From NCBI GenBank assembly GCA_029378245.1, contig JARKIF010000029.1, positions 496,001-560,000 of the forward strand: DNA of 64,000 nucleotides, read 5' to 3'. Under the pieces are notes generated by a model. The model was not told the DNA's origin. It was given only the letters and a program-made list of their open reading frames with translations, and searched no databases. Both the position numbers and the translations under genes were made by a program. Shown piece after piece: positions 32,070 to 43,234 of this stretch. Source of the stretch: Roridomyces roridus (taxonomy: Eukaryota; Basidiomycota; Agaricomycetes; Agaricales; Mycenaceae). Positions within the stretch are counted from its first letter, which is position 1. Each line of letters starts with the position of its first letter.

Positions 32070-34350
32070 AATGGGGAGAGCAAGGGTCAAGCACGATAGT
32101 GGTGTATATGTAGGGAACGAATGCGTGAATGCATAAGTGATGTAGCGTCCATGAGCGCTTGAGCGTCGGAGTCGGGAATCATAAATGCAAATGTCCGTCA
32201 TTGACTGGGGCGGCGGGATCTTGAGACAGACGAAAGGACCACTCGATCCTTGCGATGCGAGAAGTCTACACAAGACTGAGCCTTCTGTTTGCGTGCAAGA
32301 GGGGAGACACTCACGTCAAGGAGAATGCGTGAAGTGCAGGTCACAGTGGCAAGAGTCTCGCCATATCAAGCGGCGACGCACTAGAGAACTCCGGATCCTG
32401 CACACGGTGCGTATCCAACCGTACCGGCCTCGCCCTTCCAACCGTCTGGTCAAAAAAGCGCTGCTTTAAGAAATGCTTCTTCACCAGCGCCAGCTTCTTC
32501 TTGAGTGCCAATTCAGTCGCTCGGGCGGGCAAGGTCCACACACGCTTCACTGCGGAGGGGATGACGAAGGAATCTTGGGTGATGAAGGACATGGCGCGCA
32601 GGCCGTGGAACTTCTTGTTCCGTGCTTCCATGCGGGCTTGGCGGTCCTGGCAGTCCTTCTTGTATGCCTGGACTCGGGCGTAGCGGGCAACCTCCTGGGC
32701 TTCTATGGTGCGACTGGAGTGGACGATGAAATCGACGCTTTTGCACGTACTGGAGACGTACCTGAGAAACAGGAGAACCTCCTTCAGCGACTGATCAGGC
32801 TTGCTCATCAAACCATCCACGAGGGCCTGAATTCGACGATGAGCAAAACTTCGTAGGGTGAGGACACAGGCACGCACCGAAGTCATGGTGTTTCCCTGCT
32901 CGTCCTCGTACGCGGTCTGGTCCTCCCTGCACGATGAAAGGGATATGACGTCGGCCTTGACTCCGCCTGGAATGTCCTCCATCTCCGAGTCTGCCACGGC
33001 TGCGTCCAGGTCTTGGTAGAATCCACGGCCAGAAAACATCTCGTCGGGGCTCGTGCAACGCTGTAGCTCAGGAAAGACACAGAAGTCCCCCGGGAGAGTC
33101 GAGTCCACCTCGTCACCTTCCCCTACCGCGGGGAGAGTAAACTCCTTCGTGTTAGAGGTGGAGATGGCTGTGGGAGCACGGTATGTGAACGTCGGGCGAG
33201 GACCAGAGCCTGTGCTTCCAGGACGATCCATGGACTTGGGATCTTGGCCAGAAGCTCGAGACGATGGGGGAGGAGGATCGCATGTGAGATTCATGCTAAA
33301 CTCGCTGCGGCGAGCGAGAAGGCCAGTCACGGGGTTCGGCGGGAGCTTCTTCCGATTGGAAAGAATGCTGAGGAACCGTGTATTCCCCCGAGCTGCGGTA
33401 ATATTGGATGAGATTGGGAAAACGGGAGGGAGGAGCCGTTGCTTACGGGGAATTCGCGGGTTGCCCCTGAAGGATATCGACGTGGAGAGGTCACGATTAG
33501 ATTTGCCATGCTTGAGGTCTGGGAGATTGAGTCTGAGCATCGCAGGAACTTCAAGGACCAGGTTGTAATATACGTACCGAGCAAGGACCCGGAATGACAC
33601 GCGTCGAGGATGGCGACGAGCTGGGAACCGGAGGGAAGAGGTATGATGAGAGCGGTGCTGAGCTCCTGCAAAAGAGAACATGAATTTCAAGGCTGCATCT
33701 GCAGGAGATGTGTGTACCGTGTCCGTAATGAGATTGTCGGAGCCATTCGAGTCGCAGGGCACAAGGCCTGGGGATGCAGCGTCAGATATCTCCTCTCAAG
33801 AACGACTGTCAGCTTACATTCATCGAGGCCGCCGTCTTTCAAGCAGCTCTTTATCTGTGCTGAATGCCCCGAGTCTAAAATGAGGGACGCGTGAGAGAGC
33901 GGCGGAGGTAAGCCACGCGTTTCGTACAAGAAGGTAAAGCGATCCCCAGACTTGGCGTCCTTGACAAGGTCGTTGATCGCCTTGAGCTACACAGGACATG
34001 AGAGGCTACGGACACTCTTGGGGTGCAGACATACAATATGAATGCCAGTCGGCTGCACATGGCCAGGAACCTCATCGTCGGTGAGAATGGTAATGTCACC
34101 GGACTGATAATAGTAGCTAGACGACAGACTCAGCGACGCGAATGAAAAGAGTGTGACGCGAGCATATGTACCGTTCTATCAGTAACATCTTGATCCTCTC
34201 CACGTCCTGATGAGCAGCTTTGAGCTCAGGGAAGTCCAAGGACGCATTGGCTGTGCCGCGGACACCGATGAGAAGGGCCTTCAAGGTCTGGCCCTCCTTG
34301 GGCGGAAAGGGACCGCCAACGGTGTGGGGAACAAGGGTTGTCGACGAATT
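32070..34350. repeat. Segmental duplication, copy 2 (caspase-like gene)
   Basis: Paralogous to 22055-24262 in the same orientation, including non-coding downstream DNA. Intron number and position are shared, so the duplication included introns (DNA-level copy, not retroposition). Confidence 0.75.
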
Positions 34351-34410
34351 GTTGCCAGTGGAGTTCATGAGTAGGGAGGGGCCCGGGTCGCAAAGTCCTG
34401 CCATGGTCAT
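32341..34410 (-). CDS. Caspase-domain (peptidase C14) protein with an exonised intron before the His motif
   Basis: The start MTMAGLCDPGPSLLMNSTGNN at 34410 leads into KALLIGVRGTANASLDFPELKAAHQDVERIKMLLI, YYYQSGDITILTDDEVPGHVQP, LKAINDLVKDAKSGDRFTF, the His motif SGHSAQIKSCLKDGGLDE, LVPCDSNGSDNLI and LVAILDACHSGSLL with the nucleophile Cys retained. After a long Pro/Ser-rich insert come KADVISLSSCREDQTAYEDEQGNTMTS and a basic C terminus. Compared with the paralog, two bases are missing just before the third donor. Splicing there would shift the frame, whereas reading the 53-nt intron through keeps it and adds 17 residues (YETRGLPPPLSHASLIL) right before the catalytic His motif. It could be a functional protease with an inserted loop or a decaying gene. 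Confidence 0.8.
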
Positions 34411-35199
34411 TCAGGAAGAGATAGCTTGTGACGATACATACGAGTCGACTCAGGATTGCGGTTCCGAGTGATTCGGCCGGCCGACCAACCCCAGGCGTGG
34501 CAATGCACGACCGACCGTCAATCGCCGGGGTGTGCAATTCGGTGAGTCGTTCACAAAGGGGAAACTGAAGATGAAGGCAAGAGGAAAGATGAGATGTGTA
34601 CCTGTCTAAATCCACTTCATCAAAGCCGGGTGACGGCGGGCCGTTCATTTTCCGGTGCCAATGCCGAAAGCCCTACGAAAGCCCGGTACGCCGGTTGGCA
34701 CACTCAGCGCACACGGTAAAGCTTTTAATTACGGCGCTTCCACTCCGTACGTTGAGCTTCGAAATCGGCCAATAAACTCGCGAGCCAGTTGGACAAGGTC
34801 GAGTATGATCAGTTCAATTGGAATGGCGGTACTTTTGGTGCGTCCAAACCGACAGAAAAGGACCCAGCCATCTGAATGTCAAAATAGCGTTGAGATTCAG
34901 GCGCACGAAAACGAAGATCATACGGCCGGTTGATCCAAGGGATGCAGTGAGATACTCGACGAGCCCGAGATTAGGGCGCCTCGGCATCCAGCAGAGTAGT
35001 CGATTACACATCTGAAAAGCTGGCGTCAAATTCAGCGGGATTGGCAAACGAAAAATAGCTTCCAAACGAGTCGGACATCTTGCTGATTGATTCGGAGCAG
35101 ATGCATACCCAGAGTCCGACGCAGGAGCCAGTCTTGAAGGGAAAAAGACAGTTCCAAAACGCAATCGACTTCGAATCTGAACCTTGGCGTTCAACGAAC
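34411..35199. other. Intergenic DNA
   Basis: No gene recognised between the caspase-like gene and the MITE. Confidence 0.3.
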
Positions 35200-35963
35200 T
35201 AGTGTTGCCGCGGTCCGGTCTTGTTCGGTTCGGGGCCAAATTTCTCGAACCCCGAACCGCACCCGAGGTTCGGTTCGCCCAAATCTCCGAACCCCGCACC
35301 GCACCTGGGGTTCGGTCCGCCACAGGTTCGGTGTGAGGTTCGAACAGGTTCGCTGAGGTTCGGACCTCAAATTTTTCCCGCGGTTGGCACTCACAAAAAA
35401 AGGAACTGCAGACATCTGACATGAACTAATCTGCATCACAATTTGAATGTACACTCAGAGCGGCACCATCATTGTTAAACCAATGGTGTGCGCGACGCAA
35501 GCGCGACGGCATAAAGACGGCACAAGATCATCTACATTGTTCAGCCATCACACAGAATTGAACTGTCTCCATCCAGAGGATCCCTTTTGTTGCCGACGCC
35601 TTCATCGCAAGATGGTAACTCAGATCACAGATTGCCGAGGCTGGCTAGCCCAGAATGGAGACGCTTTGATGTCCATCATCCATGTCAACCGACGGCGGAT
35701 GGGGCCGATGAGGCCGGACATCATCCGCGGCTGCTAGCCGAAGAATCAGCACTTGATCTGGGTGATCCAGAGTTGCCAATTCGGGAGGGGTTCGAACAGG
35801 TTCGCACCGGTCTGCACCGGTGCAAAATATCCAAGATTTCCTGAACCTGGACCGAACCTTAGGTTCGGTGCGGGTTCGACGGCTCCCTTCGAACCGCACC
35901 CCGTGTTCGGTTCGGGGTTCGCACAGGTTCGGCGGGGTTCAGAACCGGACCACGGCATCACTA
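35200..35963. mobile_element. hAT-type MITE with GTTCGG-rich ends and perfect 8-bp target duplication
   Basis: The 764-bp element has ends TAGTGTTGCCGCGGTCCGG and (reverse complement of the right end) TAGTGATGCCGTGGTCCGG, matching 17 of 19. The flanking 8-bp direct repeats CAACGAAC at 35192-35199 and 35964-35971 are identical. Both subterminal zones (to about 35365 and from about 35785) are arrays of GGTTCGG/CCGAACC in both orientations; the middle about 400 bp is not repetitive. No transposase is encoded. Confidence 0.85.
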
Positions 35964-35971
35964 CAACGAAC

Positions 35972-36908
35972 TCCGAGTCGAGAGACATGTTCGACTCGGT
36001 GCGGATGTGAGTTGTGACCCGGAGGTCTCGGACAGACGGGTGAATCTTGCGAAAAAGATAAATGAATATTGAATTATGGTTACCGCGTGGGGACTTGGTC
36101 AAAATTTGAATGAACAAAATCCAATCAACTCATCGAGCCGGGTCAACGTTTGGCGGAAACATATTTCAATGTTGACCCAGCCCGAGGAATCAGATCCTCG
36201 CAACCTGGCCGTCGTTTGAAACAGGAAAATGGACTGAAATTGAAGTGGACTTGATCAACGTACTGCGATAATCGGGGAAAGACAGAGCAGGGTTGTAGAG
36301 TAAATGTAGGATCGAGATTCGAAGGGGACTCGGAAGAAATCGACAGTGGAAAAGGTGGCATTATCACCAGCTCAGGGATAACATCAGAAATGCATATGAA
36401 TAATGACCCGCATAGCTGGAAGTCTCAGCCACTGAGCCAGGGATCCAGGGCCCAAACTCGAGGGGAAGGTACCCACATGACCTGGTCGAGATATGCTGGC
36501 GCCAGCACAAGGCGAGATTCAGATTTAAAAAAAACACCATCAAGATATGAAACGACATACGCCCACTCGCGAGGTAGAATGTATTATATGAGCGTCCCGG
36601 TATGAGCGACGAAGGCGCTCACTCCCGAGTCGGGACTCGGAGGCCCGACGTCGGGCGGGGTTGCATCAACGGCGGGTCCATGGTTTTTTCCATCAAGTCT
36701 ACTTGGCCAGCTGGACTTTCGAAAGGCAGGTTGCAACTTGGAAGGCGGTATTGCGCACGGGACGAGTCACGAGTGAGTGGTCAGGGTCAAGCGAGGATCA
36801 CAGTTTGGTCCTGTGGATAGTTGATCCGCCTGAAAACGATTACGTCGTCCTGACCTTTGTCACACCCACTCACGAACTCTTTTGGAATACACCGCAGGCC
36901 GGCTTCCT
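35972..36908. other. Intergenic DNA
   Basis: No gene recognised; only short frames. Confidence 0.3.
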
Positions 36909-36910
36909 TA

Positions 36911-37267
36911 AGGGGATGCGTGGTTGAGCGGGTGTGCCACCATCCTAACCAAAATGGTCATTTGGTTGCCCGACGGCGAAAAGCCCGGAGGTCGCAGGTT
37001 CAAGTCCTGGCAAGAACCGTAGGCGGTTTAGTGGGTATTCTTCCGGTTGAAATCCCGGTTGCCGAGTCCCACAGTACCGTGACTTGTTCAGTCACGTGTC
37101 TGCATAAATGCATTCCGACCTGGAGTTTACAAGGCAGCTTCTACTTCCTAGAATGCCGTAAGTGGGTGTCACGCGGGAATGCTTCTGCAGACCTGAGGGC
37201 ACTGCTAACATGTCATAACAAAGACGTGGGCAAACACTCCAAAAAAAAAAAAAAAAAAAAAAAAAAA
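36911..37267 (+). mobile_element. SINE-like element, tRNA-type promoter and poly(A) tail
   Basis: A perfect pol III A-box match TGGTTGAGCGGG (36921-36932) and a B-box-like GGTTCAAGTCC (36997-37007, one mismatch to GGTTCGANTCC) stand 64 nt apart, as in a tRNA with a long variable arm. The tRNA-like head is followed by about 230 bp of unrelated sequence and ends in 27 A (37241-37267). No target-site duplication was found by eye, so the 5' boundary is approximate. Confidence 0.55.
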
Positions 37268-37305
37268 GATCATTCTCGACACTCGTCCGTTCGAGGCTGA
37301 TGAAT

Positions 37306-37332
37306 ATCCTTCGCGTCGGGGACGCGAAGGAT
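37306..37332. repeat. Perfect 12-bp stem, 3-nt loop hairpin
   Basis: ATCCTTCGCGTC, GGG, GACGCGAAGGAT. It stands shortly after the SINE tail, and no run of T follows. Confidence 0.5.
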
Positions 37333-38252
37333 AACGTGGCGTTGGGTTAACGGCGTCTTCTTGCGTTTTCCTCGATGCGGATCCTTCTACCCCTCCACTA
37401 CTTATGTCCGACTCCAAACATGTCACTCCAAGCATGTCTCTGACTCGGCGGACGATTCAGTGTCCCTGCCGATGCCATCCTCGCAGCTGGTGACTCGGTG
37501 GATGATGGATGCTGCGAGGAAGCGATTCGGATCTTCGAGGAACAACACGGTGAGGGGGATGCAGTCGAGGCATCTGACGCCTATGGCTATCGGTGAGGAG
37601 ACTGCCGTTTTCGCCTACAAGCGCAATGGACCCAGATTTCTTCCTAGCCGGGACCATGGGCCTCTACCTTTCTTTACCACTTGATTTGGCACCCATCTCA
37701 CGATGCCGCTGCCCATAGGAATCTGCCTTGTTCTTTTCTGCCGAGGCATGCACATTTTTTACAAGACGTCTGACGAGAATGACGTGGTTTGGTTCCAGAT
37801 CCGTCGCGCCACCAGTGCTCCTGAGCGCCATCATCATGTTCATCCTCTCCACCAGAACCATTCTTCTGTTCCTCCTGCAAGGGGCCACGGCGTACGGGAT
37901 TTCTGCCACGCTACATAGCCTCGCTCCGACCGGCCACGAACATGTCCGCGCGTGCTCCCTTTGAAGGGGGATCGACCGTCATTTGTGCCCAAGTAAGCAT
38001 CGGCGTCTTCACTGGTTTGAGAAAGGGCGCCGGTCCAGTCACACAAAGACCAAGCCTACTCCGTTGATGTCGGCGGCGGCGGCGGCGGCGGTCTTTGTTC
38101 TCGGAATACAATACATACCGTGACGTGGGATCGACTGAATGGTCCCTGACATGGTGCCACGTACCTGAGAACCCACAAGATCCTCCGATACACCCTTTCT
38201 CTCTAGCGCTCACACACACTGAACCAGCAGGAATCTCATCCTCCTCCGTATC
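37333..38252. other. Intergenic DNA with a CGG trinucleotide run
   Basis: No gene recognised. A (CGG)7 run is at 38071-38091, just upstream of the NACHT gene. Confidence 0.3.
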
Positions 38253-39615
38253 ATGGAACCACTGCAACGTGTGGTAGGCGCCATCATAGATTCGATGCTC
38301 CGAATCAATGAGCTGGCCCAGGTGAGTTGCACTGGATTCTACGGTAGCAAAGTCTCTGAAAGCTTCAGCATTCTTGTTCAGACACCAAGGCCTGGATCGA
38401 TTTCAGCTCCTACGTGCAAACCAACGTCAAGGCTGTCACTGGGAGGTTCCTTGCCGAAGGGATCCCAACAGACGATGTTCCATTGGGAGTCATTCGACTT
38501 GCATCGTAACTCTTCTGCTCTGACGATCATTCATGATTCAACATTTGTCTAGGACATTGATGGAGGTTGTCCACGAGATGGAGCAAATTCCAAGCAAATC
38601 CGGGATTATCCGCCTCCGTGGAAACAGTACCGCTGGCTCCAAGGTTGTAGGGGGGATGAAACAACGTATTTCGGAAGCCATACTGCGCTTGGAAACTCCC
38701 CAACGCCAGGAGATCCACTCCCCAACCCGGTCAGCGTCTGTGGAAATTTCATCAGCTGCAGTGATCAATATCTATGGTGCGAGAAGTTCACTGGGATTGC
38801 AGAAGACCTGTTGAGTGCAATACAGGTGGCCCAGGAGGCCCAGGAGGAAAGGGAAACCGTAAAGGTGGAACTGGCGGCGCTGGTGGAGCACCAGTCATAA
38901 ATGTCTCCACCATGTGAGTCTCCTGCCTTGGTCACATGCTCTGTTCACAGTGTTGTGGATCAGGAACCATCAAGTTATCCACACCCTCGGTACCGTTGTG
39001 CAGCAGGAGATGCGAATGATTGGTATGATGACTGCGAGCCTTATAGATACCGTTGAAAGCTCATCGGACTTCTCTTCCAGCTTCAAAGATTACAATGTTT
39101 GACCTGCCTAGTGATGTTCAGGGCCGGGCTTGAGCCCGAAAGCCCGACCAAGCCCGGCCCGGGCTTCATCAAGCCCAGCCCGGCCCGACGTCGGGCTTGA
39201 CAGGGCCCAGGGCTCGGGCTTGGATAATTTCAGGCCCGCCAAAGCCCGCCAGGCCCGGGCTTGGCTGTGTATCAGGCAGGCCGAATCACCGGTGCTCGGC
39301 AAGCTCTCCGGCGCCTGGTTATCACTTGCCGAATGTCCTTTGATGCCGAACAGGTGAGTTGACTCACCCATATTGAGAATATTCTCTGATCTGCTCCAAG
39401 ATCAGACCTCGGCTTCTGCCGGCATGACTCCATGCACAGGAAGAGTGCATGTTTTGGCTGAGTGAGCCTCTATCTTTCAATGCAAGATGAATCAGCCACA
39501 GACAAATGCAAGAGATACATTTACACCCACTCTTTAAGCAAGTCTCCTAGTAGAGAAAAAATCTTGTACCAAGCCCAGGCTCGAGCTCGGGCTTGAGGCT
39601 TGGGCCGGGCTTGAT

Positions 39616-39662
<47 letters not shown>

Positions 39663-41598
39663 AAATGTCAAGCCCAGGCTCGGGCTCGGGAAATGTCAAG
39701 CCCAAGCCCGCCAAAGCCCAGCCCAAGCCCGGGCTTTTAAGCCCAGCCCGGCCCTGAACATCACTAGACCTGCCTTACACCTCGCAAACAGCTTGGAATG
39801 ACGAGCACTTGTGTGTCCTGAACACACGGCAGAGCTATGTTGAGCAGGTGATGGCATGGATACTCAACAAAGAGATTCAAGGTACAGACCAGATATTTCT
39901 GGTTGCAGATGTCATGGGGAGTGGAAAGACTGCTCTGGCCCACACAATTGCAAAACACTGCTTCGAAGCTGATTTGCTGACCTCTTCCTTCTTCTTCAAC
40001 AAGAACAGCCGGCGCCTCCAGCCCCGTGACTTTGTGTTCAAAACAGCTCGTGATATTGGCGCCAGGTTCCCGGAGGTCGCAGACCACATTGCTACTGTGC
40101 TCCAGGGAGACCCGCGGCTGATGCACTTTCTGCCCACGCCCCTGCTGTTTGAGCGACTGGTCTTGGAGCCCTTGACACAGAAAAATGTTTCTGGACCAAT
40201 CGTCATCATCATTGATGCGTTGAATGAAGCAAAGACATCCGAAATGTATGGGATTCTGAGGAATCAGCTGTGCAGTCTTCCGGGTATCATGCGCGTTTTT
40301 GTCACTTCTCGGGTGGACCAGGAAATTCTACACAACCTCGGGCCTGAAATCAGACTTCATGACCTGGCAATACACGACTCCGGCAACCATCATGACATGG
40401 CCTCCTTTGTACATTCACAGTTAACACGGATGGCGGAACTTCGCTCCATTGAAGGATGGCCAGACCAAAACACTATTGACAGCCTTGTCGGACGGGCGGA
40501 AGGCCTCTTCATATGGATCACAACCATTTGTGATTACTTGTCCTCTCGCATGCGCCCAGATGAAGAGTTGGCGGAGTTACTGGATCACACTCGAGAGGGG
40601 CAACTGCCCCCCGAACTCAAGATGGACTTTTTATATGCCGCCATCCTGAAAAGATGCCAATGGGGTGACCGGAATTTTTCCAGTGGCTATGAGGCAATCA
40701 TGGGCATGATGATTCTTCAACAACAACCCTTGACCGTGGAAACACTACAAGAAATCCGGCCTATCAAACTACCGGCCAAGACAATCTTGATTCAGTTGGC
40801 ACCTCTAGTTACTGGCCTACTTGACGCGAGTGCAACACCGCAACTATTGCACAGCTCCTGCAGGGAATACCTGACTCAACGGACCAAGGGGCCTTGGGCA
40901 ATCAATCTTCAAACTCATCATAGACCTCTGGCCATTATTTTCTTGCACTTGGTGGCTGAAATGTTAACACCTTCTCTCATGCAAACATGTATTTATGCAG
41001 AGGACTGGTTCCCACTGGCCTATGACGATGCAGATGAGCAGCTGCATGCATTTAAAGAGATTCATTGGTATGCCGTGAATTTCTGGATTGCCCACCTCAT
41101 TTGCTGGGAAGAAATGATACCAGAGTGGACTGTTAACCACTTTCTGAAGAAACACCTGACTCACTGGATTGAGTTTGTGGTTTCAAAATTGGAATATCAG
41201 AGTTTGGTTCCCCTCTATCAATATATTCAGGTAAATGGAATCCAAAGTAGTACACTCAATCCGGAGCTTATTTTCTTTCTGCACAGAAATTCAGACCCGA
41301 GAGCTCTCCGGGGATAGAGGTTTGGATAAAGCCAACACAGTGCCTCCTCCGCATCCTACCCCGCCTGGTCCAGGATGAACGGCTGAGGGAAGCCCAGGTC
41401 GTTGCCGCAGATCTAGAACACTTGACACATATGCTTGAAGCAGTGAACCTGGAAGAGTTCAATTTCAGGACATTACTGTACATACCTTGGGATCCAAGGT
41501 GTGTTGCAGAGAACCGCGGCAGCCAAAAGATGCGAATCACAGCCGATTTGGAGGACTTCGAGAGGGTTCTTCATCACCATTTTCCGGATGCCGACTGA
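38253..41598 (+). CDS. NACHT-type NTPase (NLR-like) gene interrupted by a hAT-type MITE
   Basis: The 5' exons give MEPLQRVVGAIIDSMLRINE, then WIDFSSYVQTNVKAVTGRFL...VPLGVIRLAS|TLMEVVHEMEQIP, and a Gly-rich exon GGPGGPGGKGNRKGGTGGAG, a hallmark of agaric NACHT proteins. The main exon gives ADVMGSGKTALAHTIAKHC (Walker A; its first Gly is Asp), PIVIIIDALNEA (Walker B), RVFVTSR and a helical C-terminal region. A 56-nt intron (41231-41286) leads to a last exon ending HHHFPDAD at 41596-41598. The MITE at 39109-39766 sits inside the exon before LPYTSQTAWNDEHLCVLN; it adds stop codons. The NTPase part could still be made from a downstream ATG (for example in LCVLNTRQS...VMAW) or if the MITE is spliced out. 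Exon phases in the 5' part are not all resolved. Confidence 0.7.
39109..39766. mobile_element. hAT-type MITE in a NACHT gene exon, perfect 8-bp target duplication
   Basis: The 658-bp element has terminal inverted repeats of at least 22 bp, starting TAGTGATGTTCAGGGCCGGG at both ends. It is flanked by identical GACCTGCC at 39101-39108 and 39767-39774. The subterminal zones are built of AAGCCCGGGC-type motifs; a (GGGCTC) hexamer array lies at about 39616-39662. It has no coding capacity. Identical duplications and near-perfect ends suggest a recent insertion. Confidence 0.9.
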
Positions 41599-43234
41599 AC
41601 AGTGAAAAGAAACAAAGATGGCCATTGAATTTCTACCCCTACCGTGGTCCGTGAATGGTGTAAACAGGGATGACAGGGTAGTCTGAACATTCCACCGAGA
41701 TATTATGCTGTAAATTAAATCCCGGCCGTTTTGTATGCATCTGCACGGTGTGGGTTGAAGAAACTTGAACATGATGCACGTTCAGTGATATGTAATTGAT
41801 CCCATATACGCGTGAGTTCAATCCTGAGATTTTGGTTTCCTTTTCTGTGACTTACCTCAGTGTTGGGTGTGCCGTTGACTGGGTCGGCGCTTATCGCAAA
41901 GACGGTGGAGGCCCAAACCGAAGCTTCGAATTACAGAGGTGAGGGCCTTTGGAGCTGAGACGTACATAGATAGACCAGCGCATGACGCACCGGCAGTCCC
42001 ATCCATTGTCGACAATTTGATTGCGGTTTGAACCCTGGCTCTCAAAACAAAAGAAAAGGTTGAGTGCGTTTCAATACTCGACCCCGAATTGAACGGGGAT
42101 AGTGCATTTAACAACCGACATGAGAGCAAGCTGCAAGCTGCGAGGATGAACCGCATCGATAATTTCACTCGGACGGTTTCAGAAGCCGAGTCGAATGCGC
42201 TCAGCAAGTAGGGTGTCGTGCAGAATAGTCGTGAGTCGTTCTTGACGACGCAGTGTTCCGGTTAGTTTGACTCGGCGCGTACTCCCGTCCCTATTACATA
42301 ATGTCAGTGGATACAGAATTCCCGACAAACGGCGCACGGCGTACTGCTGAGACGGTTGACACGCAGACGCACGTATCATCCCTTCCCTCCTACGCCAGTT
42401 GTTGACGAACCGAGTGCGTTCTCGAGTTACGAGTACACTTCAAATGTATGCGTGGGACGGCCTAATCCGAGTCATACCGTTAAGGCCACAGTGCGTCCAA
42501 AAGAGTTCGAGTCATGCCGCATTAAATGAAGCTATAAGGAGAAGTCCACACTGGCAGGATGAACGTCCAGTTAACAGTACGAAACTCCAAGGCGGGATGA
42601 TCCGGGTCGGAGGGTAGTAGGTTCTTCTAGTGTGGTCAATTCGAAATCAGTGGAATACTGCGGGGGAGTCTGAATCGATGAGCGACGCAGTCAAGTAATG
42701 AGAAAGAGCGTACAAACCTGGGTCAAAAGGGCAGCCGAAGCCGAAATTTCCGTCCTGCAGTGAATATGCCGATTCTGTCGGGATGACTGCCCGAGAGAAG
42801 ATGGTATAGCCTCGTTTTCGTAGGTTGGTCCAAGGTTGGTCGTGTAAAGATATTGTCGACAAGATATTGAAAGATGTCTCGGGTCTTGCCAAGTCTTGGA
42901 AGATTCCTGGTTTTCCTAGCCTTCTCCCCGACAATTGGTCTATCCTTCTCCTGAAATGGAGGGCCAGCAGATGCGATGGAGGCGGAAAAGGTGTGTTGCC
43001 AAGGGAGATGAGGCATCACCAGAGCGTGTGACTCGATTTGCGGCAGCGCGGCAGCTGCCGTAAGGTTAGGGGTTAGGTTCTTGCGTGGCCTCGTTCCTCC
43101 TGTCACTGATATTTTCGTCTTTTCCTCAACTTTTCCTGCGCGCTCGCTGCAACTCAGCCGCTCTCAAGACGCTGGACGCGTATTTTTCTGCATAGATTCG
43201 ATGGGCGGGCCTAGTCTCGGTCTCACCTTTCCCA
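41599..43234. other. Intergenic DNA, no gene recognised
   Basis: Several short frames on both strands, none with a motif or a credible splice pattern. Confidence 0.3.
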
